A program made the translations under genes and the position numbers. Source: Protea cynaroides (lineage: Eukaryota; Streptophyta; Magnoliopsida; Proteales; Proteaceae). Taken from it: DNA of 64,000 nucleotides. A model generated the notes under the pieces. It was not told the origin of the DNA, searched no databases, and worked only from the letters and a program-made list of their open reading frames with translations. Shown piece by piece: positions 12,140 to 22,747 of the stretch (the stretch's first letter is position 1; every line of letters starts with the position of its first letter). The stretch spans positions 37,777,597-37,841,596 of the forward strand of contig CM053265.1 in the NCBI GenBank assembly GCA_028583415.1, given 5' to 3'.

Positions 12140-12780
12140 TGATCTAATATGCTATCTAAGCATGGCAATTCCTAATATGGCAATGACAATGAGCATCTAA
12201 ATATGACAATGAACATCTAATATGGCAATGAGCATCTAAATATGGCAATAAGCATCTAATATAGCAATAAGCGTCATACATGGCAATGAGCATCTAAATA
12301 TGGCAATGAGCATCTAATATGGCAATGAGCATCTAAATATGGCAATGAACATTCAAATATGTCAATGAGCATCCAAATATGGCAATGAGCATCCAAATAT
12401 GGCAATGAACATCCAATATGGCAATGAGCATCCAATATGACAATGAACATCTAAATATGTCAATGAGCATCTAAACATGGCAATGAGCATCCAAATATGG
12501 CAATGAGCATCTAAATATGGTAATGAGCATCTAAATATGGCAATGAGCATCTAAACATGACAATGAGTATCTAATATGACAATGAGCATCCATACATGGC
12601 AATGAGTATCTAAATATGGCAATGAGCATCTAAACATGGTAATGAGCATCTAATATGGCAATGAGCATCCATACATGGCAATGAGCATCTAAACATGGCA
12701 ATGAACATCCAAATATGACAATGAACATCTAAACATGGCAATGAATATCCAAATATGGCAATAAGCATCCAAAGATTACA
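12140..12780. repeat. 19-20-bp tandem array (atggcaatgagcatctaaat), solo LTR A1
   Basis: About 30 imperfect units of a 19-20-bp monomer. The complete element's LTRs keep only two or three units at the same position (43910-43950, 59222-59270). The open reading frames here are repeat translations (repeating LIAIF.CSLPYLDAHCH). Confidence 0.92.
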
Positions 12781-12984
12781 TGTGAAAGCATTCCAAGTAT
12801 GGCATGTGAGCAATGTGAGCATTGGTAGACATATCAACATGGCATCCAATGGTTTAGATTACACAAAATGATGATCCAATAAAGATAGGTCAGATTTCGT
12901 ATTTAATGACTCAAATAAAAATCAGATTTATTGAGCATCTTGGTAACATGATAAAAAAATAAAAATCAATGGCATATGATCAAA

Positions 12985-13315
12985 CATATGATCAAGCATA
13001 AGAAATATTCATTCAATGGCGTATGATCAAGCATAAAAAATATTCTTTCAATGGCATATGATCAAGCATAAGAAATATCCATTAAATGGTATATGATCAA
13101 GCATAAAAAATATTCATTCAATGGCATATGATCAAGCATAAAAAATATTCATTCAATGACATATGATCAAGCATAAAAAATATTCATTCAATGGCATATG
13201 ATCAAGCATAAGAAATATTCATTCAATGGCATATGATCAAGCATAAGAAATATTCATTCAATGGCATATGATCAAGCATGAAAAAAATATTCATTCAATG
13301 GCATATGATCAAGGT
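12985..13315. repeat. 36-bp tandem array (ggcatatgatcaagcata...attcattcaat), solo LTR A1
   Basis: Around nine units, near-identical in the core. Copies A2 and A3 have only a single related sequence (catatgatcaaacaaaaat at about 44417 and 59777). Confidence 0.92.
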
Positions 13316-13539
13316 AGATGGGTAGCAAGAGGTCGACTGATAGGGAGTAAGATGTGGGATATTAGGCTGGCAGCGGGGTATGGATAAAGTGTGGATGGAG
13401 TTGACGATGAATGATGCAGCGGTGAAGGGTACAACACGAGATGGAGGTTGGGTAAGTTGCAAGCGTGAAGGGTGATCGTGCAAGAGGAATTAAAAAAAAA
13501 GATGGGGGCAGTGGTTTACCTAAATCCCAGAGCCACCTC

Positions 13540-14690
13540 CAGCAGCTGCCTTCTCCTTCTTCTTCTTCCTCTCTTCAGTTCGATCCTCTCTAAAATCTCT
13601 CCCCTCTTTTTTTCTCTTTCTTTCTTCCCTTCCTTTTCTCCCAAAACCGAGAACCCAAACCCTCCAAAATTCCTTTTCATGTTTTCTCTTTTATTCTCCC
13701 TCTTTTCTCTCTCTTCTTCCCTTCATTTTCTCCCAAAATAGAGAGCCCAAACCCTAAAAAACTCCTTTCACGTTTCTCTTTTATTCTCCCTCTTTTCTCT
13801 CTCTTCTTCCCTTCCTTTTCTCCCAAAACGAGAGCCCAAACCCTCTGAAATTCTTTTTCACATTTTCTCTTTTATTCTCCCTCTTTTCTCTCTCTTGTTC
13901 CCTTCCTTTTCTCCCAAAACAGAGAGCCCAAACCCTAAAAAACTCCTTTCACGTTTTCTCTTTTATTCTCCCTCTTTTCTGTCTTTTCTTCCCTTCCTTT
14001 TCTCCCAAAATCGAGAGCCCAAACACTCTGAAATTCCATTCACGTTTTCTCCTTTTTCTCTTTTATTCTCCCTCTTTTCTCTCTCTTCTTCCCTTCTTTT
14101 TTTCCCATCTTTCCTTTTTCTTCTCAATCTCCTTTTGATTTCCTTCCAAAAATCGAAATCTCTCTCTTTCCCACATTTCCTCTCTCTCATCTTTCCTTTT
14201 TTTTCTCAATCTCCTTTGGATTTGCTCCAAAATTGAAATCTCTCTCTCTCTCTCACGTCTCCTCTCTCTCATCTTTCCTCTTTTTTCTCAATCTCCTTTG
14301 GAAAAAATGAAGTCTCTCTCTCTCTCACGTTTCCTCTCCCTCATCTTTCCTTTTTTTTCTCAATCTCCTTTGGATTTGCTCTAAAATCAAAATCTCTCTC
14401 TCTCTCACGTCTCCTCTCTCTCATCTTTCCTTTTTTTTCTCAATCTCCTTTGGAAAAAATAAAATCTCTCTCTCTCTCTCACGTTTCCTCTCTCTCATCT
14501 TTCCTTTTTTTTTTCTCGATCTCCTTTGGAAAAAACAAAATCTCTCTCTTTCACGTTTCCTCTCTCTCATCTCTCCTTTTTTTTTCTCAATCTCCTTTGG
14601 ATTTGCTCCAAAATTGAAATCTCTCTCTCTCACATCTCCTCTCTCTCATCCTTCCTTTTTTCCTCAATCTCCTTTGGATTTTATCATTTA
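13540..14690. repeat. 1.1-kb polypyrimidine tandem block, solo LTR A1
   Basis: The plus strand is almost pure C/T with interspersed ctcccaaaa and ctttggatttgctccaaaa units. Units of about 70-95 bases repeat (cacgtttcctctctctcatc... ). In transcript sense (minus) this is a polypurine tract. Homologs at 44640-45645 and 60020-60945. Confidence 0.92.
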
Positions 14691-14735
14691 TATATAATAA
14701 TATATATCATATACATATATACACATATATTTAAT

Positions 14736-14767
<32 letters not shown>

Positions 14768-14795
14768 GTATATATAATAATATATATAAATACTA
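14690..14795. repeat. TA microsatellite in LTR A1
   Basis: Alternating TA/CA-rich run adjoining the polypyrimidine block; present at the same place in A2 (45655-45785) and A3 (60945-61055). Confidence 0.9.
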
Positions 14796-14989
14796 TACAC
14801 ATGGAAGAACTGATTCGAAACGGGTTGAGACTGGCTTGGGTTGAATGAGCTAAGCTGATATGGGTTGAGCTGGGTTGGGCCAGAACTGACTTGAACTGAG
14901 TTGATTGGATTGACTGAAATTAATTGGGTTTTCTCTCTCTATCATTTCATGAGCCATTTCCACTGTCATTTTGCATGGAATTTTTTGAT

Positions 14990-15660
14990 GACCTCTATTC
15001 CAAATTTTCTACGTTCACTTTGTGGAATACTAAAACTGAGGAATATAGGAACTTGAATGACCTCATTTGGAGATAAAACGGTCGACTTATGAATTTTTGA
15101 AGTTTAAGCGGACCAATTATCGATAATTTAGCTGACCATTCTACATGGGATCCTTCGGAGACTTCTGCTAGAAATCCTTTATGTCCACTTTGTAGAGTAC
15201 TAAAAATGGAACATAATGAAACTGAAATTACCTGATTTGGATATGGGATGATCAAAATATGAATTTTTGAAGATTAAATGACCATTTTCATATGTAATTT
15301 TGCATGGGACCCTCCGGAGACTTCTACCCAAGATTTTCCACATCCACTTTGTAGAACATCACAAATGAAGAATAATGACTTTGGAATCATCTGAATCCGA
15401 CGTAGAACGGAAAAGATATGAAGCTTTGAAGTTTTAACGATAAGTTTGCATGCAAGCTTGCATTGGGGCCCACTGGTGACTTCTACCGAAAATCCTTTAC
15501 GTCCACTTTGAAGAGGACTAAAAATAAGGAATAATGGTACTTAAACCATATGATTCAGATGTTGGATGATCAAGATATGATGATTTGAAATTCAAACAAT
15601 CCAACTTACGATAATTTGCATGGAAGCCCCTGGGATTATTTATGATAATTTCAAAAACGT
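14990..15660. repeat. 155-160-bp diverged repeats, solo LTR A1
   Basis: Units marked by tcc(a)cttt gtagaa..., gaatga(g)gaata and ttgcatgcaag. The same block is at 45960-46600 (unit starts near 46167, 46325 and 46485) and 61210-61870. Confidence 0.8.
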
Positions 15661-17589
15661 CCCTTGTACGCATCATCTGACTAAAATGACCATATCTTCT
15701 TCATTTGATATCATAATTGGGCAATTCTAGTATCATTTCGAAGATAATTCCATGACCTATGCAACCATGCAGATTACAACCTGTGACTTTATTGTGGACC
15801 CACTGAAAACTACCTCGAGGTCATAGTCAAAACCCAAATTTTCACTTTTCTTTCTTCCTATGCTGTCCACACACTAGTAGGACCTTATTCAGTTGGAAAT
15901 GGCAAGAATGGGGTGCTTACACAGTGGACATTGGATTGGATGATCTCATTGCAATTCTTATGGCCGAGAGTCTACCATAGATGTCGGGCACACTCGATGA
16001 TCAAGTTTTTGATGGATCTCCAGCACGTCTGATCTAGCTTGTTGAAACCACCGAGGTGGCTGGGGCCTCATCTCCTATTGACCTTTATTCTCCTGAGCGA
16101 GTGATTGCTATATGGGAAGGCAATGCTGAGGTACCGGCCCCTGAGGGGAAAGAAGGCATGGAGCTACAGCCTTGTGAAAAGAGGAAGTGTCGCCAAGGTG
16201 ATAAGTTCGAACAAAAGAAGAAGAAGAAGAGGTCCTCCAGGACCGAGGGAGAGCCTTGAGGTACATCCTTTAAACCTCATCCGTCCTGACACCCATTTTG
16301 ACCTTGTTGTTTTGTCTTAACTTTCTTTTTTCCCTATCCAAATGTCGACCATGCTCAGGACCTAGCTGGGGAGTTCGCCCATCCTGAGAACATCGAGGAT
16401 GACATTACACCCTTTGTGCCCGAGGTCGACCTCTTGACTCTTCAGTCAGCCTTGCAGGCTCCTGTTGCAGCAGAGGAGCTCATCCGTGCTATGAGGCTCC
16501 CTATGGATGTGCTTAACTACGATAGGATATCGCTTGACAAGGCTTTCCAGTGCAAAGCATGCCATCACATAGAGGTAGTATTTTGGTTATTGCCTTCTTT
16601 CCTTATAATTTTCTGTGTCGTGATTCATTTTTTGGTTGTAGACTAGTCACTTCCTGATCTAAGCTCGAGCTACCGTGGCAGATCCCGACACAGGCTAGAC
16701 TTGGCCCTTCAGCGGATATCTGATGAGGAAACTCATCGCGACGAGGCTTAAGATCTGGCCAAGGAATGTCAAGAGGAGATGCTAAAGTCCCAAGGCTAGG
16801 CCAAGGATCTTGAGGAGGAGCTAAAGTGCTCAGGAAGGACCTTGCAGAGGTTGAGGCTGAGAAGACCAAGCTGGAGCAGGAGCGAGATGATGCTGAGGAG
16901 CAAGTTGCCGATGACATGAGGGCATACTAGGGTCTGAGGGAGGCTCAAACTCTCCTCTAGGAGGATCTTTGGAGTGCCAAAATCACTGTTGCAGCGACAG
17001 AGAAGGTTGTTGAAGATGAGTGAGCTGCTTATGGTGTTGCTTTGGAAAAGCTTGAGGCTTCTTTCAGCTTTGGGCCCAGGAGGTGAGGAAGAAAGCAGTG
17101 GAGGACTTTAAATCAGGGGCTGAGTACAAGAAGACTGTGTCAGAGTCCCTACTGAAGCTGGTGGTGCCTATGCTGACTAGGATTTGGGACTATGTCTGGG
17201 TGAGTTACCCTCATTTCAACCTATCCCCCATAGGTGCCTTCAAGAAGTTTCTCGGTCTTGCCGCGTCTCCTAGGGCATTTACTCTTATGACTCTGCCTTC
17301 TTTAGCCAGCTAACCCTCGACAAGTTGCATTCGAGGACCAGCCTTCTTCACTCACTACTGCATCAACCTCACAAGCTGATCAAATTGAAGGTGCTCCTCG
17401 CACTGAAGAGCAAGATTCCCCCTCAGCCGAGCCATGATGATGTTTCAATGATGGTATTTTTTGAAGCCTAATTATTTGTATACTTGTATATATTGTTCCC
17501 TGATGAATGACATTATTCCTTCTTTTTTATATACTCTATCTATCATTCTCCCAATGTGGTCCCCTTTTTCCTTTAGTCGTAGATTAACC

Positions 17590-18295
17590 ATAAAGGATAA
17601 TTATCCACCCTCCAAGCTTCGAGGCCTTTGAGTCAGCCGAGGGTGTAGAAGATAATTCTTCGTGGCTGAGGTTCTTATCGACGGAGTTGACCCTCCATGC
17701 TTTGGCACCTTGACTGTGTCTTCGGTACTGAAACTAACTTTTATCCTTTAGGATAATTATCCATCCTCCAAGCTTCGAGGCCCTTGGGGCAGCCGAGGGT
17801 GTTGAAGATAATTCTTCGTCACTAAAGTTTTTGTCGACGGAGTCGACCCTCCATGCTTCGGTGCCTTGACTATGTATTTGGTGTTGAAGCTAACTTTTAT
17901 CCCTTAGAATAAGTATCTACTCTCTGAGCTTCAAGGCCTTTGGGGCAGCCGAGGGTGTTGAAGATAATTCTTTGTGACTGAGGTTCTTGTCGATAGAATC
18001 AACCCCCCATGCTTTGGCACCTCGACTGTGTCTTCGGTGCTGAAGCTAACTTTTATTCCTTAGGATAATTATCCACCCTCCGAGCTTTGAGGCCGTTGGG
18101 GCAGCCGAGGATGTTCAAGATATTTCTTCGTGACTGAGGTTCTTATCGACAGAATTGACCCTCCATGCTTCGGCACCTCGACTGTGTCTTCGATGCTGAA
18201 GCCAACTTTTATCCCTTAGGATAATTATCCACCCTCCGAACTTCGAGGCCCCTGTGGCAGCCAAGGGTGTTGAAGATAATTCTTACATTAAGTAA
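17590..18295. repeat. 150-165-bp tandem repeats between pol and the antisense gene of the Tat element
   Basis: Unit starts (ggataattatccaccctcc) near 17594, 17761, 17906, 18063 and 18219. Each unit has the perfect palindrome GGATAATTATCC, a gggcagccgagggtgttgaagataattctt stretch and a tcgacggag stretch. Known: the region downstream of pol in Tat/Ogre elements often carries such arrays. Confidence 0.9.
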
Positions 18296-18351
18296 GTCGT
18301 GTTTCTTGCAACTAAGTATTTTTATTGATTTTTACTTGATTTACAACATTT

Positions 18352-18714
18352 TACGAATAAAACTTTTGTAGGTTTGACGCATTCCACGTTCTTGGGATAG
18401 CCTCGCCATCCATCCTTTGAAGGTGGTATGCCCCTATCCTCATGGTTTTGACTACTTTGTATGGTCTTTCCCAATTCAGAGCCAACTTTCCTTGTCTTGT
18501 GGGTTTCGAGGCTGATGCCTTCCTCAAAACTAAGTCACCTACTTAGAACGGTTTCTCCCTCACTTTTTTGTTGTAGTGGTTAGCTACTCGAGCCTGCTAC
18601 ACAACATTTTTCAGGTGTGTTGCTTCCCTTACTTTCTCCAAGATGTTGAGGCCTACTAGCATATTTTTCAATTTACCTCTTCATCAAAGTTGGCTGTTCG
18701 GAATGATCTCTGGA
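18352..18714 (-). pseudogene. Tat integrase C-terminal piece (GPY/F-type end), distal to solo LTR B2
   Basis: Minus-strand reading ends at a TAA at 18352-18354. Seen: GDLVLRKA, NWERPYKV (the GPY/F-type position), GAYHLQRMDG and PRTWNASNLQKFY, the conserved end of plant Tat/gypsy pol. At least two stops occur in the piece. The frame continues into 21047 onward when the LTR at 18715-21041 is ignored. Confidence 0.85.
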
Positions 18715-20164
18715 TGTCACACCCCAATTCTGGTGTAACCAGATTAGTGCGATGAACTGCCAATAAACCAATGGTTCAACTAGGATCTCATATAGGTCGT
18801 ACCAACCATATCAAACCACACACACATTCTACGGTAATAATCAGAGGTAATAAACAAATAAGCAGAAGTCTTACAGATAATGAACTGAGTGTCTAACAAT
18901 GATAATAAATAATTAATCCGATTATCTCCAAAACTTAAGACATAAAAGTAAATAATCCATTACATATTCCATTAATCAGATATAACTAAACTAATAAAAA
19001 ATACACTGGTTGTACGCGCATGATGAATCATGCGGATCTTCAATAGCTTCTACGTCCATGGCGGCAAAGTGTTCATATGTTGACACATTCATATATTCTT
19101 CAATAGTAGGACCTGCATCATCAACTAAAAATATTCGACGTTGAAAGGGTGTGCACACATCACGGCTCAGTGAGCAAACAAAACAATGCAACAAATATAT
19201 GCATCCATTCAATTCATATCATTGGTCTGATTTTTAAGTTTGTAATATGCTATAAAAAGGTTTGGTGGCCCCCACACCTCTATACACGAGTGTGTAAATC
19301 CACCCAATGGATCAAACACCATTGTCGTCCCATATGCACCCACCATGGAATTGAGATAGAGCTAAAGTGATTGGATCAAACATCACCAACACTTTCCCTG
19401 ATGCCCTACCCATACCAACACATAAGCCCCTGTTGATGAGGGCTTGCAAACTAAGCTCGCAACTAACCAATCCTAATGTCAAACAGTGTATCTAAGGTCT
19501 CACCCCAGCATCCCTCAATACATCCATAGAGATAGAGCTAAGGCCCCCCGACAGAGTCAGAGACCACACGGTCCGAGATCACCTCCCCTGATGTTCTACG
19601 ACGTAATAGTTCTGCTAAGGTAATGGCGATACGACGTTGTTAGTGGGCAAGACTTGAGTAGAGATAGAGCTAGGGTCTGGTGACGAGGTCAAAGACCATC
19701 ATGCCACATCCTCCCCCTGATGCTCCACTCGCACCTAACACACCAACCACACACATACATTCACATGCCTATTTCTAGCATCATCATCATCATCATGTTA
19801 TAAATAAACAGAATTAAATATGCATGAATAGTAATAGCGGGAATGTTGGATGACATGTGAGATGCACATTTACAAGCATACAAGCATAGAATCAATCATG
19901 ACATTGGACTCAATAAAAATAAACAGTTTATTATTATCCAATTAGTTTAGGTCTTGTTCCCTCACCTGTTAGCAATACTCGATCTCCTTCCAAGCCTTGC
20001 AATTCTCTTTCAATCAATTTAACAACCTAAACGTTATATGAATTTAAGTTAGGATTCATATGTGATATGTTACAGTAGTTGAAAATCAAAACAGAACACT
20101 TATAGGAGTCTGATTGGTCCTATGATCTCTTACTGTGTCGACCTTACTGCCTACGGTCGATACC

Positions 20165-20191
20165 CTACGGTCGCATATGGTGCGACCGTAG
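20165..20191. promoter_or_regulatory. 27-base palindrome in LTR B2
   Basis: CTACGGTCGCA, spacer TATGG, TGCGACCGTAG: an 11-bp perfect stem. It occupies the place of the 76-bp array of B1 (arms GTGTGGTCGCAT). Confidence 0.75.
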
Positions 20192-20784
20192 CTGCGGCCT
20201 TTTGATTCTTGAATCTTCCCGAATGCCTATGGTTGATCCTCTGATCAGGCTGGTCATGCTATGGTCGATCGTAGCTACGACTTGAGATTTCTGGTCACAG
20301 ACTACATGCAATTCGAGTTCTTCTTGGGTCAATTCCTTTACTCTTCAATTGGGTTTAATCTAAGGTCATCCTATGGCCATCATTAGTAGTTTCTTATCAA
20401 CCCTAATCATCAAGCTCACTCATCATGGTTCTCCTTGGGATTTTCTCAAGGAAATCACATAGATCATAATAGATTGATATTGTCTATCTTCTATAGAAGT
20501 TTTATTCCTTAGAGTTTACATCTCCAAAGATTAGGTTCATACCTTTGCCTGTGATAGAGAGCCAATCTCTTCTCAGCAAAATCCTCTCCTTACCTTTTCC
20601 TTCTCGTTTCTTCTCATTCTCTAGGATTTACTAATGTTCTAAAAGAGAGAAAAAGGCCTAAGGGATGTCCTTTATATAGAAGAAAACTCTCCATAGAGAG
20701 TCCTCTTTCAATTAGGAAAGAAATCCCTTAATTTAGGAAAGTTTTCAAAACTCGGAGTCTGATCTGGGGTCTCACGGTCGATGG

Positions 20785-20812
20785 CTACGGTCGCAGAACC
20801 CGTCGATCGTAG
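20785..20812. promoter_or_regulatory. Stem-loop ortholog with conserved loop, B copy 2
   Basis: CTACGGTCG (20785-20793), loop CAGAACCCGT, CGATCGTAG (20804-20812); one G-T pair in the stem. About 110 bases upstream of the B2 TATA element in LTR orientation. Confidence 0.65.
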
Positions 20813-21046
20813 GGTCGAAATCATTGACCGTAGTGTCATTGATCAGTGACCACTATTTCTTTTCATATGGTCGACCGTACCTACCTAGGTATGCTACCAT
20901 ATATATACAATTTTGGGTGTTGAGTCGTTTTTATACCTGGTTTGTGATCCATCATCACATGCTCGGTCCACTTGGTCTAGGAATAATGGGAAGACCTAGC
21001 ACAACACGGTTAAACCAAGTTAGTGGAGTGTGCGTCTTACAATGGA

Positions 21047-21990
21047 TGACCTCGATTGGTATGACTGCATCTTCCCCATGGCTGAGCATGAAGGGTGTTT
21101 CCCCTATTGGTGTTCGACTAGTTGTTCTGTAGGACCAGACGACGCTGGAAAGTTCTTCCACTCATTTCTTTCTTTCTTCTGTCAACCTATCCTTTGACCT
21201 ACTTAGTATTTCTTTATTTATTACCTCTTTTTATTCGATTTTCTTTTTAAGTCCCTTGAGTATTATCTTATTAGTGACTATGACTTAGCCATTTGCCTTG
21301 GGATGATGTATTTAGGAAAAATATTGGGATATCCTATATTGTTTGAGGAAGCCACATAATTTGTTTGAGTCAAACTATTTTTCTTTATCTATAAGCACCA
21401 CCTGTGGTATCCCATATCGATAGACCACAGAAAGTTTGAGGAATTCAGTTACTTTTGAGGTTGTAATCTTGGGCATCGGCTCTACCTTTATCCATTTGAT
21501 GAAGTAATTGATAGCTATAATCAATAATTTATTTTGCTTCAGCCCTATGGGGAATGACCTTAAGATCCATCCCCCATATGGCAAAGGGGATCTGGCTCAC
21601 GATCGGTTGCAAGCTTGTTGTCGCTGGATCTTAGCATGCCTTTTGCATTGTATGCATTTCTCACATATTCCTCGCATTGCTTCACAATGTTAGGGAAGTA
21701 ATAGCCCCCTGCCTGACTAATTTTTGTGCTAGTGTCCGACCCACTTAGTGGTTGCCACAGCAACCTACATGCACATCCTCAATGGCTCCTTCTATCTCAG
21801 ATGGTTGTAGGCATCTTAGTAGAGGTAGAGAGAACGCTCTTTTTATATAGAACATCTCCATACACAATGTACCACTTTGATATTGTTTGTATCTTTCTTG
21901 CCTCTTTGAGTTCATCGAAGAGTATTCTATTTTTTTATAAAGTTTAGGATTGGATCCATCCAACATGGCTCATTGGTGAGCATATTGATT
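21047..21990 (-). pseudogene. Tat integrase, N-terminal and core part
   Basis: Minus strand. The N-terminal H2C2 region reads from about 21870 (FSLPLLRCLQPSE, then HVGCCGNH at 21745). Core at 21584-21375 has INYFIKWIKVEP, where the first catalytic Asp of the usual DYFTKW is Asn, and GIPQVVLIDKE. The following piece (21161-21047) has YRTTSRTPIGETPF and IPIEV, typical of the end of the core. The frame shifts several times. Catalytic loss plus stops show that it is dead. The C-terminal end lies beyond solo LTR B2. Confidence 0.88.
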
Positions 21991-22213
21991 TTTACTTTTG
22001 AGGTGATGCTTGGTTTGTCCAGCTAACTCAGGTATATTGAGTTATCAACGAGTGACAAGTCTTTACTCAAGAGCTTGGATAGTTCATCCATTTTAGTGTT
22101 GTCCTCTCTGTCGATGCTTCTAATTTCAAAGTTTTGGAAGGTCGCCGTTAGTTCCCCGACCTTTTGAGGTATGCCTGCATCTTTATTACCTTGGCCTCGT
22201 AGTCTCCTATCAC

Positions 22214-22747
22214 CTATTTGACTACAACTTGGGAGTCACTATGAGCGAAGATGCACGTAACCATAAGGTATTTTACTTGTTGAAGCCCTACAATCAGTGC
22301 TTCATATTCGGCCTCGTTGTTGGTGACAACAAAACCAAATTTTATCCTACTCCTGATTTTAAAGCCTTCTGGGCTGATTAACACTACCCCTCCCTCTGCC
22401 TGATGTTCACTGGATGCTCCATCGACAAACAACATCCAAGGTGGTGAGGTTGGTTCATGAGCAGGAGTCGGTGGCTGTATTTGTATGGCTGTATTTGGGT
22501 CGTCTGGATCATCTACCAATGTGCTTTCAATCAGAAAATCAGCCAAGGCCTGATCCTTGATTACTGTCCTTGGCTTATAGTAGAAGTTGAATTCCTTGAG
22601 CTTTACAGCCCAATTGATCATCCTTCCAAACATATTGTTCCTCGTGAGGATCTTTTTTAGAGGCTTTGTTGTCAGAATCTCAATTGTATGGGCCTGAAAG
22701 TAGGACCTCAGCTTTCTTGTGACGGTTACCAATGCCAGAGCATGCTT
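22214..22747 (-). pseudogene. Tat second (archaeal-type) RNase H
   Basis: Seen in the 22732-22214 frame: first the tail of the classical RNase H/tether (KKILTRNNMFGRMINWAVKL, YYKPRTVIKDQALADFL). Then the second RNase H follows with FVDGASS, NNEAEYEAL and AHSDSQVVVK, giving the D-E-D catalytic set. Known: this additional domain, located between RNase H and integrase, defines the Tat lineage. The stretch is open for 172 residues and is the best preserved part of pol together with RT. Confidence 0.9.

Larger units (their letters stand above)
9865..15921 (-). mobile_element. Giant solo LTR, family A copy 1 (6.06 kb)
   Basis: On the minus strand it starts TGTAAGCACCCCATTC and ends at TGTCCTCACA. 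It is flanked by the perfect TSD CAGTG (9860-9864 and 15922-15926), and the interrupted antisense gene continues on both sides. Homologous LTRs bound the complete element at 38861-62144. From left to right it contains a hairpin higher-order array, a 'flanking' unique block, a 19-20-bp array, a 36-bp array, a 1.1-kb polypyrimidine block, a TA microsatellite and a 155-160-bp repeat block. It has no coding sequence; apparent ORFs are repeat translations. Size matches or exceeds the largest Ogre LTRs known to me (about 5-6 kb). Confidence 0.93.
6429..17437 (+). pseudogene. Antisense extra gene of the Tat element (plant gypsy-type PF04195-like protein), split by two solo LTRs
   Basis: Seen: coding segments at 6429-6789, 9259-9864 and 15927-17437. 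Reading proceeds on across both solo-LTR junctions when one TSD copy and the LTR are ignored. Segment 2 has LLDSYELAP, NGWHEITSFLAHSKL and ESGPLTAG. Segment 3 carries lysine-rich (KKKKKRSS) and coiled-coil-like Glu/Arg/Leu-rich stretches (about 16650-17100), with a candidate intron near 16574-16640 (gtagta...ttgtag). Known: these motifs fit the PF04195 'putative gypsy type transposon' proteins of plant Tat elements; their function is unknown. Several in-frame stops are present (6507, 9371, 9460 areas). It opposes the pol genes of the same element and has its own TATA-like site upstream. It is a pseudogene now. Confidence 0.75.
18715..21041 (-). mobile_element. Solo LTR, family B copy 2
   Basis: 2327 bp, on plus strand tgtcacaccccaattc ... 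gtcttaca, so minus orientation. Flanks CTGGA (18710-18714) and ATGGA (21042-21046) match at 4 of 5 bases, a TSD with one mutation. It splits the Tat integrase. TATA element at 20669-20680 on the minus strand. No internal region, hence solo. Confidence 0.87.

Noticed and set aside
12362..12849. Open frames encoding periodic peptides in the 19-20-bp array
   Set aside because: They are translations of a non-coding tandem repeat; the frame exists because the units lack stops in that phase.
13472..14768. Ser/Phe/Leu-rich proteins in the polypyrimidine block (also 44580-45660 and 59943-60987)
   Set aside because: Composition of C/T repeats gives S, F, L and P codons; frames are not conserved between copies.
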